NCBI RefSeq assembly: GCF_004006175.1
Contig: NZ_CP033219.1
Location: 1 to 64,000, forward strand
Length of the DNA: 64,000 nt
Origin: Parasedimentitalea marina
GTDB lineage: Bacteria; Pseudomonadota; Alphaproteobacteria; Rhodobacterales; Rhodobacteraceae
Reading direction: 5' to 3'
Shown here one piece after another: positions 1-10,805 of the stretch (its first letter is position 1; the number at the start of each line of letters is the position of its first letter). The position numbers were made by a program, and so were the translations under genes. The notes under the pieces are model-generated. The model had not been told where the DNA came from and did no database searches. It saw nothing but the letters and a program-made list of their open reading frames with translations.

Positions 1-1413
1 ATGACACAAGAAAAATGGAGCCAACTGAGGCAGCGGTTGCTCAAAACGGTCGGTCAAAACAATTATACTACGTGGATTGAACCACTTGAGTTCGATGAGT
101 TGGAAGGGGGAGTGGCTGTATTCCACGTTCCGACTAATTTTATGGGAAACTACGTTAGTCAAAACTTTGCGGATTTGATTCTGCATGAACTCAGCTTGTC
201 CGGTGAGCCGGTGCAGCGTTTGTCGTTCAGGGTTGCTGCCAATTCGCCGGTCCGCCCAGCTCGTTCGGCTGAGCGTGCAGAGGAACCTTTTCAGGAATTG
301 ACGGATCAGCACGCTGAGCTGGAGAATCCTACTCAACGTGCTGCCGGTACGGTTGTGAATAAGATGGAAACGCTGCAGGCCGCGCCGCTTGATCCGCGTT
401 TCACATTCGACAGCTTTGTCGTTGGTAAGCCCAATGAGCTGGCCCATGCAGCTGCGCGCCGGGTCGCCGAGGGTGGTCCCGTCACCTTTAATCCGCTGGT
501 GCTGTATGGTGGCGTTGGCTTGGGTAAGACTCACCTGATGCATGCCATCGCCTGGGAGCTGACCGCCCGTAAGCCTGATCTGAATGTCCTGTATCTGTCC
601 GCAGAACAGTTCATGTACCGTTTTGTGCAGGCCTTGCGCGAACGTCGGATGATGGACTTTAAACACCTGTTCCGGTCGGTTGACGTGCTGATGGTGGATG
701 ACGTTCAATTCATCGCCGGCAAAGGATCGACCCAGGAAGAGTTCTTTCACACCTTCAACGCGCTGGTGGATCAGAACAAACAGATCATTATTTCAGCCGA
801 CCGCGCCCCGGGTGAGATTAAGGATCTGGAAGACAGGGTAAAATCACGTCTGCAGTGTGGTTTGGTGGTTGATCTGCATCCCACTGACTATGAGCTGCGT
901 CTGGGCATTCTGCAAACCAAGGTCAAGCAATACGGCGCCACCTATCCAGGCCTGCAGATCGCTGACGGTGTCCTGGAATTTCTGGCCCACCGTATTTCGA
1001 CCAATGTGCGTGTGCTTGAGGGTGCTTTGACCCGCCTGTTCGCCTTTGCCTCATTGGTTGGGCGCGAAATTGATATGGACCTGACACAGGATTGTTTGGC
1101 CGATGTTCTGCGTGCCTCCGAGCGTAAAATCACGGTCGAAGAAATCCAGCGTAAAGTGTCTGATTACTACAATATCCGTATGTCCGACATCATTGGCCCC
1201 AAACGGTTGCGGTCGTTTGCGCGTCCGCGTCAGGTGGCGATGTATCTGTCCAAGCAGCTGACCAGCCGGTCTTTGCCGGAAATTGGCCGCCGTTTTGGTG
1301 GTCGTGACCACACGACTGTGATGCACGGCGTTAAGCGCATCGAAGAGCTAAAGCAAACTGACGGACAGATTGCTGAAGACGTCGAAATGCTGCGCCGCGC
1401 GCTAGAAGCGTAA
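1..1413 (+). CDS. dnaA: Chromosomal replication initiator protein DnaA
   Basis: DnaA is the AAA+ ATPase that binds DnaA boxes at oriC and opens the origin. The 470-residue protein has the usual four-part layout: an N-terminal DnaB/DiaA-interaction domain, a variable linker (about 75-130), the AAA+ core with Walker A GGVGLGKT at 170-177 and Walker B around LMVDDVQF, and a C-terminal DNA-binding domain with the GRDHTTVMHG signature at about 434-443. It is full length for the family. The ATG is the first base of the window, so its promoter and any upstream origin are out of view. It is followed by a strong terminator and then dnaN, the standard order. Confidence 0.98.
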   Translation: MTQEKWSQLRQRLLKTVGQNNYTTWIEPLEFDELEGGVAVFHVPTNFMGNYVSQNFADLILHELSLSGEPVQRLSFRVAANSPVRPARSAERAEEPFQELTDQHAELENPTQRAAGTVVNKMETLQAAPLDPRFTFDSFVVGKPNELAHAAARRVAEGGPVTFNPLVLYGGVGLGKTHLMHAIAWELTARKPDLNVLYLSAEQFMYRFVQALRERRMMDFKHLFRSVDVLMVDDVQFIAGKGSTQEEFFHTFNALVDQNKQIIISADRAPGEIKDLEDRVKSRLQCGLVVDLHPTDYELRLGILQTKVKQYGATYPGLQIADGVLEFLAHRISTNVRVLEGALTRLFAFASLVGREIDMDLTQDCLADVLRASERKITVEEIQRKVSDYYNIRMSDIIGPKRLRSFARPRQVAMYLSKQLTSRSLPEIGRRFGGRDHTTVMHGVKRIEELKQTDGQIAEDVEMLRRALEA

Positions 1414-1427
1414 TTTGTTCTGTATGG

Positions 1428-1459
1428 ACGGCCTCGGGAATTTCCGGGGCCGTTTTTTT
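1428..1459 (+). terminator. Rho-independent terminator after dnaA
   Basis: ACGGCCTCGG (1428-1437) pairs with CCGGGGCCGT (1444-1453) with one G-U wobble across a six-base loop, and is followed directly by a run of seven T. It starts 14 bases after the dnaA stop. The remaining sequence up to dnaN at 1616 holds no further gene and presumably the dnaN promoter. Confidence 0.9.
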
Positions 1460-1615
1460 GTGCGGTAGGGCAACGATTGGCCGGCAATGGGTGGACATCG
1501 GCCTTGTGCCCCTTGACGGGCCGGTCTTTCCGCTGAACAAATTCATGAAAAGCCTTGTGCCGGTTGGTTAAAACGTTAGTTTGCCCTTCCCGGCCATTCG
1601 AAGAGGATTGAGGGA

Positions 1616-2734
1616 ATGAAGATCAGTATTGAACGTGGCGCCCTGCTGAAGGCAGTGTCCCAGGCCCAGTCCGTTGTGGAACGCCGCAACACTATCCCGA
1701 TACTCGCCAATGTCTTGATCGAGGCCGAAGGTGAGCAGGTGCAATTTCGTGCCACCGATCTGGATATCGAAGTGGTCGACAAAGCGATTGCGCAGGTCGA
1801 ACGCGCCGGGGCTACCACGGTGGCAGCTACGACATTGCACGAGATTGTCCGCAAATTGCCCGATGGGGCCTTGGTTTCCCTGACCGCTGATGCAGCCACC
1901 GGGCGATTGACGGTTGAGGCCGGACGGTCCAACTTCTCGCTGGCGACCTTGCCGCGTGAAGATTTCCCAGTGATGGCTTCGTCAGAATACCAGTCCAATT
2001 TCACGGCTCCGGCTGGGATGCTGCGTCGGTTGTTTGATAAATCAAAGTTTGCGATTTCGACCGAAGAGACACGGTATTACTTGAACGGTGTCTACATGCA
2101 CACGGCAGATGGCGCAGACGGTAAGGCCTTGCGTTGTGTGGCAACAGATGGTCACCGTCTGGCGCGCATTGATGCGGATCTGCCTTCCGGTGCGCTGGAA
2201 ATGCCCGGTGTCATTGTTCCCCGTAAAACCGTGGGCGAGCTGCGTAAGCTGCTGGATGACGACGACATGGAAATCGCAGTTTCGGTGAGCGAGACCAAGG
2301 TGCGCTTTGCGACGCCAGACATCACGCTGACCTCAAAGGTGATCGATGGAACCTTCCCCGATTACACACGTGTTATTCCGCAGGGCAACACCCGTCGTCT
2401 GGAAGTGGACGCCAAGGAATTTGCGCAGGCTGTGGACCGGGTGGCGACAGTGTCCTCGGAACGGTCGCGCGCTGTGAAGCTACAGCTGGACGAGGACCGG
2501 TTGGTTCTGTCAGTCAATGCGCCAGACAGTGGTGCTGCCGAAGAAGAGTTGGCCGTAGCTTATAGCGACGAGCGGCTGGAGATTGGGTTTAACGCCAAAT
2601 ACCTGCTGGAAATTGCCAATCAGGTGGACCGCGAAAATGCGGTATTCATGTTCAACTCTTCAGGTGATCCAACATTGATGCGCGAAGGCAGTGACCAAAG
2701 CGCGGTCTATGTTGTGATGCCGATGCGGGTATGA
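1616..2734 (+). CDS. dnaN: DNA polymerase III beta subunit (sliding clamp)
   Basis: DnaN forms the ring-shaped processivity clamp of DNA polymerase III and is the docking platform for repair and replication factors. The 372-residue protein begins MKISIERGALLKAVSQAQSVVERRNTIPIL, typical of alphaproteobacterial beta clamps, and ends with the conserved Y-VVMPMRV tail that lines the partner-binding pocket. The length fits three clamp domains. The ATG follows a purine-rich GAGGATTGAGGGA stretch that acts as ribosome binding site. It lies between dnaA and recF. Confidence 0.98.
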   Translation: MKISIERGALLKAVSQAQSVVERRNTIPILANVLIEAEGEQVQFRATDLDIEVVDKAIAQVERAGATTVAATTLHEIVRKLPDGALVSLTADAATGRLTVEAGRSNFSLATLPREDFPVMASSEYQSNFTAPAGMLRRLFDKSKFAISTEETRYYLNGVYMHTADGADGKALRCVATDGHRLARIDADLPSGALEMPGVIVPRKTVGELRKLLDDDDMEIAVSVSETKVRFATPDITLTSKVIDGTFPDYTRVIPQGNTRRLEVDAKEFAQAVDRVATVSSERSRAVKLQLDEDRLVLSVNAPDSGAAEEELAVAYSDERLEIGFNAKYLLEIANQVDRENAVFMFNSSGDPTLMREGSDQSAVYVVMPMRV

Positions 2735-2782
2735 TCGCCTGAAGGCGGAAGTCTTATTAGCAAAAAGAAATGAGGCTGGGCG

Positions 2783-3880
2783 ATGTTGGCTCTGACCGCG
2801 TTGACCCTGTCTCATTTTCGCTCGCATAAGTGGGCGGAGCTGACACTGGACGGGCGTCCGGTGGCAATTCATGGCGCCAACGGCGCGGGCAAGACCAATA
2901 TCCTAGAAGCCGTATCCCTGTTTTCGCCGGGCCGCGGATTGCGCCGGGCGGGCGCTGCGGATATGGCGCGCCGCACCGAGGCACTGGGGTGGAAGCTCAC
3001 CGGGCAATTGCAGGCTCCTAATCAGATCTACGAAATTGACACCTGGTCCGAGGCAGGCGCGGCGCGGCAGGTTCGGATTGACGGCAAAACTGCAAGTCAG
3101 ATCGCTTTGGGCAAGATCAGCCGGGTGGTATGGCTGATCCCGGCAATGGACCGGTTGTGGATTGAAGCGGCAGAAGGGCGGCGGCGATTTTTGGATCGCA
3201 TTGTTCTGAGTTTCGATCCGACCCACGCCGAAGCCTCGCTGACCTACGAGAAATCCATGCGCGAGCGGAACCGGCTGTTGAAAGAGCAGGTGCGCGACCC
3301 GGCTTGGTATCGTGTGCTGGAATCACAGATGGCCGAGGCTGGCAATCGCCTGCATCAGGCGCGCGTATTGGCGTTGGAGCATTTGCAAGGGGCCCAGGCC
3401 GAAGCTGAAACTGCGTTTCCGACGGCTGAACTGGAGTTGATCCAGAGTGAAGGCACTATGCCCGGTAGCCAAGAGGATCTGTGTGAGGCGCTGGCCGAGA
3501 GCCGGTTTCGGGATCTGGCCGCTGGCCGCACGTTGGTTGGGCCACACCGCAGTGATCTGATCGGGACTTTTGCAGCCAAGGGCGTACCGGCAAAAGAATG
3601 CTCGACCGGAGAGCAAAAGGCCTTGTTGGTCTCGCTAATTTTGGCGAATGCACGGTCGCTGGCACAGCGCGAAGGCGCACCGCCGATGTTGCTGCTGGAC
3701 GAAGTCACGGCACATTTGGACGCTGAGCGATGTGCGGCACTGTATGATGAGATTTGTGGTTTGCGGGCTCAGGCCTGGATGACCGGGACCGGCCCCGAGC
3801 TGTTTTCCGTGTTGGGCGACCGGGCACAGATGTTGCAGGTGACCGAGAACGACGGTTTGTCGCAGGTGCACCAGTCGTGA
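2783..3880 (+). CDS. recF: DNA replication/repair ATPase RecF
   Basis: RecF is an SMC-like ABC ATPase that acts with RecO and RecR to load RecA at single-strand gaps. The 365-residue protein starts MLALTALTLSHFRSHKWAELTL and has Walker A GANGAGKT at residues 31-38. The ABC signature region (STGEQKALLVSLILANA) and Walker B with DEVTAHLD lie in the last quarter. It sits 48 bases after dnaN, and its stop overlaps the GTG start of the next gene by four bases, so the exporter gene is probably translationally coupled. Confidence 0.96.
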   Translation: MLALTALTLSHFRSHKWAELTLDGRPVAIHGANGAGKTNILEAVSLFSPGRGLRRAGAADMARRTEALGWKLTGQLQAPNQIYEIDTWSEAGAARQVRIDGKTASQIALGKISRVVWLIPAMDRLWIEAAEGRRRFLDRIVLSFDPTHAEASLTYEKSMRERNRLLKEQVRDPAWYRVLESQMAEAGNRLHQARVLALEHLQGAQAEAETAFPTAELELIQSEGTMPGSQEDLCEALAESRFRDLAAGRTLVGPHRSDLIGTFAAKGVPAKECSTGEQKALLVSLILANARSLAQREGAPPMLLLDEVTAHLDAERCAALYDEICGLRAQAWMTGTGPELFSVLGDRAQMLQVTENDGLSQVHQS

Positions 3881-4497
3881 GCGTCACCGTTTGGGATTTG
3901 GTGCTCTACGCTGGCGCGCTGTTTGTTCTGTTTCTGACGCCGGGACCCGTATGGATGGCCCTAATGGCGCGATCGCTATCGGGTGGATTTCATGCGGCTT
4001 GGCCACTGGCGGTGGGGGTCGCCAGCGGAGATATTTTGTGGCCGCTGCTGGCGGTTGCTGGCATGGCCTGGTTGACGTCCGAGGTGGAAGGCCTGATGGC
4101 CGTGATGCGCTGGGTCGCATGTCTGATGTTCGTGATCATGGGAGTTCTGCTGATCCGCCATGACGCAGACGGTGTGCAGGAAAACAAAAAGCTCACCCGA
4201 CCAGGGGCCTGGGCGGGTTTTCTGGCAGGGGTGGCAGTGATCCTGGGCAACCCCAAGGCGATCCTGTTTTACATGGGCGTATTGCCCGGCTTTTTTGATC
4301 TGTCGGGGCTGACCTGGAAAGATGTGACGGCGATTGTGGTTTTATCGTTCATGGTGCCGCTGGTGGGGAACCTAGTGCTGGCAGGGTTTATCCACCACCT
4401 GCGCCAGTTTATTTCTTCATCTGACAGCTTAAAGCGGATCAACATTGTCTCAGGTGGCTTGCTGATCTGTGTAGGGCTGGCGATACCGCTGCTTTAG
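3877..4497 (+). CDS. LysE/RhtB-family amino-acid exporter
   Basis: This is a predicted inner-membrane exporter of the LysE superfamily, about 206 residues with six hydrophobic segments. The N-terminal VLYAGALFVLFLTPGPVWMALMARSL block carries the TPGP signature of the family, and the GNPKAILFYMGVLPGFF block at about 115-132 is the second diagnostic motif. I start it at the GTG at 3877, which overlaps the recF stop as GTGA. An open frame extends upstream into recF, but that part is not family-like. The substrate cannot be told from sequence. Its stop codon interlocks with that of the convergent tetR gene (TTAG at 4494-4497). Confidence 0.88.
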   Translation: MSVTVWDLVLYAGALFVLFLTPGPVWMALMARSLSGGFHAAWPLAVGVASGDILWPLLAVAGMAWLTSEVEGLMAVMRWVACLMFVIMGVLLIRHDADGVQENKKLTRPGAWAGFLAGVAVILGNPKAILFYMGVLPGFFDLSGLTWKDVTAIVVLSFMVPLVGNLVLAGFIHHLRQFISSSDSLKRINIVSGGLLICVGLAIPLL

Positions 4498-5090
4498 CTT
4501 TTGGGTGCCAGCCAGCTGTGCAGAAACGGTTGCAATGATGTGGCAGGTGAATCTGCGTTGGTGTGCTCCATGCAGAACCACAGTGCTAGGACGTGGTAGA
4601 GAAAGGCTTGGATGCCTTCGGACAGGAGTTCGGCAGGGGAGTCATCGCGTACTACACTGGTATGTTGTAGCTCAGTTAGCCAACCGGCGAAGAGGGTGAC
4701 TTGGCGCACAAGTCCTGCTGTTACCACTTCGTCGATTTCGGCCCCAGTTGAGCCCGAGTAGCGCAATAAGAGTTCGAAAATCACCCGGTCGGTTGCGATG
4801 AAGGTGAGCAGGGGGGAAAGACGATCAATGACTTCGTTGATGGTGTTGGGCTGCCCATGTGTCTCCATCTGGTCAAGTTTAGCCATGATCTCGGCGCCGA
4901 TCAGCACCGCCAGCAATCCATCTTTGTCTTTGAAGTGGGAAAACAGAGTGCCCTTGGCGACGCCTGCCTGTTCTACCACATCTTCGACACGAAGAGCGGA
5001 ATAGCCCTGAACCGCGACTATTTGCTGTGCAACTTCGATTAACTTTGCACGTGTTTTCAATCGTCTTGGCTGTGGGGCGCGTGTGTTCAC
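4494..5090 (-). CDS. TetR/AcrR-family transcriptional repressor
   Basis: A 198-residue TetR-family regulator. The N-terminal helix-turn-helix runs over about residues 12-58 and includes the signature VEDVVEQAGVAKGTLFSHFKDKDGLL. The rest is a divergent ligand-binding and dimerisation domain. The start is a GTG at 5090. It is divergent from the oxidoreductase at 5179, and the 88-base gap holds a perfect 20-bp palindrome plus a second half-conserved copy, so it very likely represses itself and that gene. The inducer is unknown; a quinone or electrophile would suit the target but is only inference. Confidence 0.9.
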   Translation of the reverse strand: MNTRAPQPRRLKTRAKLIEVAQQIVAVQGYSALRVEDVVEQAGVAKGTLFSHFKDKDGLLAVLIGAEIMAKLDQMETHGQPNTINEVIDRLSPLLTFIATDRVIFELLLRYSGSTGAEIDEVVTAGLVRQVTLFAGWLTELQHTSVVRDDSPAELLSEGIQAFLYHVLALWFCMEHTNADSPATSLQPFLHSWLAPKS

Positions 5091-5108
5091 GGAAGCGTTA
5101 CCATTTTA

Positions 5109-5157
5109 AAATTGACCGCGGTCAATTTATTCCTATATGAAAGTGACCGTAGTCAAT
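5109..5157. promoter_or_regulatory. Tandem TetR operators over the oxidoreductase promoter
   Basis: Bases 5109-5128 form a perfect palindrome, AAATTGACCGCGGTCAATTT. A second site at 5142-5157 keeps the core TGAC-N4-GTCA with the same spacing (AGTGACCGTAGTCAAT). On the plus strand, the left arm of the first palindrome contains a -35 box TTGACC (5112-5117), followed 16 bases later by TATATG (5134-5139) as -10. Repressor bound at site 1 would cover the -35, and at site 2 the transcription start. The palindrome lies 19 bases from the tetR start, so autoregulation is also expected. Confidence 0.85.
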
Positions 5158-5178
5158 TTTACTAATTTGGAGCCGCAA

Positions 5179-5772
5179 ATGTCCAGCCAGAAAATCCTGA
5201 TCCTGAGTGGTCACCCCGGTGAGACCTCGCTGTCGAAATCTCTTTGCCAAGCCTATATGGACGCAGCCGAGGCGCAAGGCCATGACGTGCGTTTTCATGA
5301 TTTGTCACAGATGTCGTTTGACATGGATTATGGTCATGCCGGTTATGGGAATACAAAGCCATTGGAGCCGGTCCTGGACGTGTTTCTTGGCGATGTGGAG
5401 TGGGCAAATCACATCGTGGTTGCAACGCCGCTGTGGTGGGGGGGGATTCCTGCCAAGCTGAAGGGGCTGTTCGATCGGGCGCTGTTGCCGGGGCGGACCT
5501 TTGATACCCGCAACACAAGCTTCATGGGTCTGCCGAAGCCAATGTTGAAAGGCAAAACTGCGCGGGTATTGCTGACCTCGGATACGCCCTCCGTACTTCT
5601 GCGGCTCTTCTATGGGAATGCGATAAAGAAAATACTCAGCCGCCAGGTACTGGGATTTGTGGGCATCACGCCGACCAAATTTGCATCGTTTGCGCCTGCG
5701 ACGGATGCCGCAGAGGCCAAGGTAAAGGTCTGGTTGGATCAAGCGGCTCGGCTTGGTGCCAAAGCAGCTTGA
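5179..5772 (+). CDS. Flavodoxin-fold NAD(P)H-dependent oxidoreductase
   Basis: A 197-residue protein of the Flavodoxin_2 / NAD(P)H:quinone oxidoreductase (KefF/MdaB/NQO-like) family. The N-terminal KILILSGHPGETSLSKSL loop binds FMN phosphate, and VATPLWWGGIPAKLKGLFDRALLPGRTF at about 78-105 is the second flavin-contact block. These enzymes reduce quinones or azo dyes by two electrons. An upstream in-frame ATG at 5137 lies inside the promoter, so I use the ATG at 5179, which has a GGAG ribosome binding site at 5169. It is divergent from and probably repressed by the adjacent TetR protein. The pair lies between recF and gyrB, as an accessory insertion would. Confidence 0.87.
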   Translation: MSSQKILILSGHPGETSLSKSLCQAYMDAAEAQGHDVRFHDLSQMSFDMDYGHAGYGNTKPLEPVLDVFLGDVEWANHIVVATPLWWGGIPAKLKGLFDRALLPGRTFDTRNTSFMGLPKPMLKGKTARVLLTSDTPSVLLRLFYGNAIKKILSRQVLGFVGITPTKFASFAPATDAAEAKVKVWLDQAARLGAKAA

Positions 5773-8274
<2,502 letters not shown>

Positions 8275-8315
8275 TTTAGTATTGGGACAAGCATTGTTTT
8301 GCGCATCGACCAAAG

Positions 8316-8497
8316 ATTTGCGCAAATGCTCCGTAGGCATGTCGCTAGACTGGGTTGGTTGGATCGTGACCCATGCTGCTGGCGCAGAAACTCGACACAA
8401 AAGACGGACAACGGACTTTCGCTGCGCGGACTACTAATGTCCGCAAAACGAAAGTCCGCCGCCACTCTCATATTTTCAGAACTACCCGTGAGAGTGG
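8316..8497. other. Hairpin-rich gap between convergent genes
   Basis: The 207-base gap between the gyrB and amidohydrolase stops carries three dyad symmetries. ATTTGCGCAAAT is a perfect palindrome at 8316-8327. A two-step hairpin runs from 8412 to 8458, with outer arms CGGACTTTCG/CGAAAGTCCG and inner arms GCGGAC/GTCCGC. The nine-base repeat CCACTCTCA (8462-8470) / TGAGAGTGG (8489-8497) overlaps the 3' end of the minus-strand gene. No arm is followed by a long T run, so none is a textbook terminator, but the region is likely the transcriptional boundary. Confidence 0.5.
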
Positions 8498-10377
8498 ACT
8501 GAGCGAATGGCGTGCTCCATTGCGGCCTTGGCAAATTCGGTTCTGTTGATCCCGGATGGTGTCGGGTCCAACAAGGCCTTTCGTCCATCGGCATCTCCGG
8601 TCTGAATTTTCCGGCCCTCCATGACAGTCCCCCAAACACCGACGTCTTTGATCTTGGTTGCCTCAACCGTCAGGGGGTTTTCGTCCAGAATTGTAAAATT
8701 CGCGAGTTTTCCGGGTTCGATACTGCCTCGTTCCTGCTCCAGTCTGAGCGAATAGGCCGCATCAAGTGTCACACCACGCAGGGCTCCCTCGCGGGAAATG
8801 CTCTGATTTTCGCCTGCTATACGCCCTGAACTGGTGATCCTATTGACCGCACACCACATCAAAAACAAAGGATCCGCCGGAGCCATAGGCATGTCGGAAT
8901 GCAGTGAATAGGAAATACCCGCACGTTCGACATCACCCAGACGGACCATTTGATCTGCCCGTTCTGGCCCAAGCCCGGTTTCGCTGTACTGATCGGCCAA
9001 AGCGGACACATAATATGGGTTGGCGCTTACAATTGCGCCAAGCTGTTTGATGCGATCAACCTGATCTGGGGCACTGACTGCAAAATGGACAATTGTTGTG
9101 CGATGGTCGATCCGTGGATTAGGTTTCAGGTTGGTTTCAAGGGCATTGAGCACGCGATCTAGTCCAGCATCCCCGTTTACGTGAATATGGATTTGATAGC
9201 CGGCGTTCCAGTAAATCCTGAAAGTACGATCAAACAGGTCTTCATCCATCATCCACTCGCCGTGGTAATCGCCAATATAGGGCTCTCGCAGTTGCATCGC
9301 GAGCGAATAAATCGCTCCATCTGCAAACAACTTTACTGATCCCTGCGCTAAGTGGGTCATCCCGTTGTACCAGCTTTCTAGCTTTTCGGTTTCGGCAATG
9401 ACCTGTGCATCGTCCGCATAGGTTTCCGCCAAGGTTTTACCGTCGGCCATAAACGACCAGCGGAACGGCATTGACGAGTCGGACATTACCGAATTCACCG
9501 TGTCCTGCACCGGTTTGGCCAATATTCCACCGGGCTCATTGCCAAAGGTGATCCCCTTTGAATGCATGTAATCGCGCATCACAATCGCGCCTTCACGAAA
9601 TTTGTCAGGGTCAGCGACCATAGGAGCGATGTAAGGCAGGACAGAGAACATTCCTTGCTCCCAAAAGTGACCTTCCACAAAACTAGATTGCGCTTGGGCC
9701 GATGTGCTCCAGCCATCCATCAGGTCTTGGGTGACACCAGCCTGAGCAAGAGCGAACGAGTTGAGTACAAATTCGTGGCAGGACCGCAGCCAGATGATAA
9801 CTGGGCGGGTTGTGCTGATTTCGTCCAGATCGCTGCGCGTAAGGGTGCCGTAAAATGCAGCGTGATACCCCCAGCTGAACAACACTGACTCGGCTGTATC
9901 AAGGCTCCCTTCGGCGCTCGCCAATCGCTGCATGAAATCTGCTTTGTCTTTCAACGCAGGCACTGTTCCCGTGGGCAGCTCCCAATCTTCGATCGACAGG
10001 ATTTCGGACGACATTGAGAGAGCGGCAAGTAGCGGGTGCGCGTGTTGAGCAATAAAGCCAGGAACAATCACTTTGTCTTGGAACGTTGTGTCCATTTCAT
10101 AGGGCAGATCCCCGACAGCGGCTTTCACCTCGTCAAGCGTTCCACAGGCCAAAATGCGGTCGTTTGCAACGGCGACAAAGTCGGCGGATGGGCGCGAGGG
10201 ATCAAGTGTGACGATTTCGCGGGCGGAGTAAACCGTAACGAGGTCATTGGCGCTCATCAGCCGTCCAAGATCAGAAAGAGACGATGTATTCGCCAAGGCG
10301 ACAGCGGCAGGAGAGATTAAAAAGGTGGCGCTCAAAAGCCCGGTTCGTAAGAAAGCTCTGCGGTTCAAATTGTCCAT
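8482..10377 (-). CDS. Tat-exported amidohydrolase (YtcJ/Amidohydro_3 type)
   Basis: A 631-residue metal-dependent hydrolase of the amidohydrolase superfamily, YtcJ/N-substituted formamide deformylase-like branch. The N terminus MDNLNRRAFLRTGLLSATFL is a twin-arginine signal (RRAFLR), so it is probably exported folded to the periplasm. The metal motif HAHPL (about residue 110) follows the VIVPGFIAQ strand, and later conserved blocks include the HVNGDAGLDRVLNALE and HSDMPM segments. The ATG at 10377 has a GGAAGG ribosome binding site; the open frame continues upstream without one. It is a single gene convergent with gyrB. The substrate is unknown. Confidence 0.85.
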   Translation of the reverse strand: MDNLNRRAFLRTGLLSATFLISPAAVALANTSSLSDLGRLMSANDLVTVYSAREIVTLDPSRPSADFVAVANDRILACGTLDEVKAAVGDLPYEMDTTFQDKVIVPGFIAQHAHPLLAALSMSSEILSIEDWELPTGTVPALKDKADFMQRLASAEGSLDTAESVLFSWGYHAAFYGTLTRSDLDEISTTRPVIIWLRSCHEFVLNSFALAQAGVTQDLMDGWSTSAQAQSSFVEGHFWEQGMFSVLPYIAPMVADPDKFREGAIVMRDYMHSKGITFGNEPGGILAKPVQDTVNSVMSDSSMPFRWSFMADGKTLAETYADDAQVIAETEKLESWYNGMTHLAQGSVKLFADGAIYSLAMQLREPYIGDYHGEWMMDEDLFDRTFRIYWNAGYQIHIHVNGDAGLDRVLNALETNLKPNPRIDHRTTIVHFAVSAPDQVDRIKQLGAIVSANPYYVSALADQYSETGLGPERADQMVRLGDVERAGISYSLHSDMPMAPADPLFLMWCAVNRITSSGRIAGENQSISREGALRGVTLDAAYSLRLEQERGSIEPGKLANFTILDENPLTVEATKIKDVGVWGTVMEGRKIQTGDADGRKALLDPTPSGINRTEFAKAAMEHAIRSVHSHG

Positions 10378-10761
10378 TGTACTGCCTTCCAGTCTATCAA
10401 TATGGGTAAAGGATGCCGGAAAGTTGGGGTGAATGCTAGGGTAATAGCACAATCAGGAATTGCACAGCCATTACCCCAGTAAGGAAACCCGCCATTCGCT
10501 GCGACCCGCATCAAGAACGGCAACGGGCTGTTTATTACCTGAGGGTTCTACTGGTTCAGTGGAATGATACAGAGACGCCATTGCCAAGGGACTGCGCATG
10601 CTTCATGAGCGGCAGCCCCTTTCCAAAATCCGAAAATGTGGATTGAATCGCCAAGCGCGTAGGGGCGAAAATTGAGACAACTTTTGGTGCCGATACGCAA
10701 AGCTATGGCGAGTCTTTGTGCAAATCTTTCGCGCGAGATTGCTTCGATAATGCAGATGGAC
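10378..10761. other. Intergenic gap upstream of the amidohydrolase
   Basis: About 380 bases separate the amidohydrolase start from the terminator of trhO. I find only short frames here (the longest is 71 codons on the minus strand, with no ribosome binding site and no family resemblance). The stretch presumably holds the amidohydrolase promoter. I see no RNA gene and no repeat related to those elsewhere in the window. Confidence 0.5.
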
Positions 10762-10789
10762 AAAAGGCCGACTTACAGGGCGGCCTTTT
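10762..10789 (-). terminator. Terminator downstream of trhO
   Basis: A perfect nine-base stem, AAAAGGCCG (10762-10770) with CGGCCTTTT (10781-10789), encloses a ten-base loop 17 bases past the trhO stop on the minus strand. The stem ends in T-rich sequence on both strands, so it could act in both directions. Confidence 0.85.
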
Positions 10790-10805
10790 CTTGCTTATCC
10801 TGAAC

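Noticed and set aside
1414..1615. Replication origin between dnaA and dnaN
   Set aside because: No cluster of DnaA boxes (TTATCCACA-like) or AT-rich unwinding tract is present; the terminator and a dnaN promoter explain the gap.
5137..5178. Upstream ATG at 5137 as start of the oxidoreductase
   Set aside because: It falls within the -10 box and second operator; the ATG at 5179 has a ribosome binding site and a family-like N terminus.
10548..10763. 71-codon minus-strand frame in the amidohydrolase upstream gap
   Set aside because: No ribosome binding site, no family resemblance, and it begins inside the trhO terminator.
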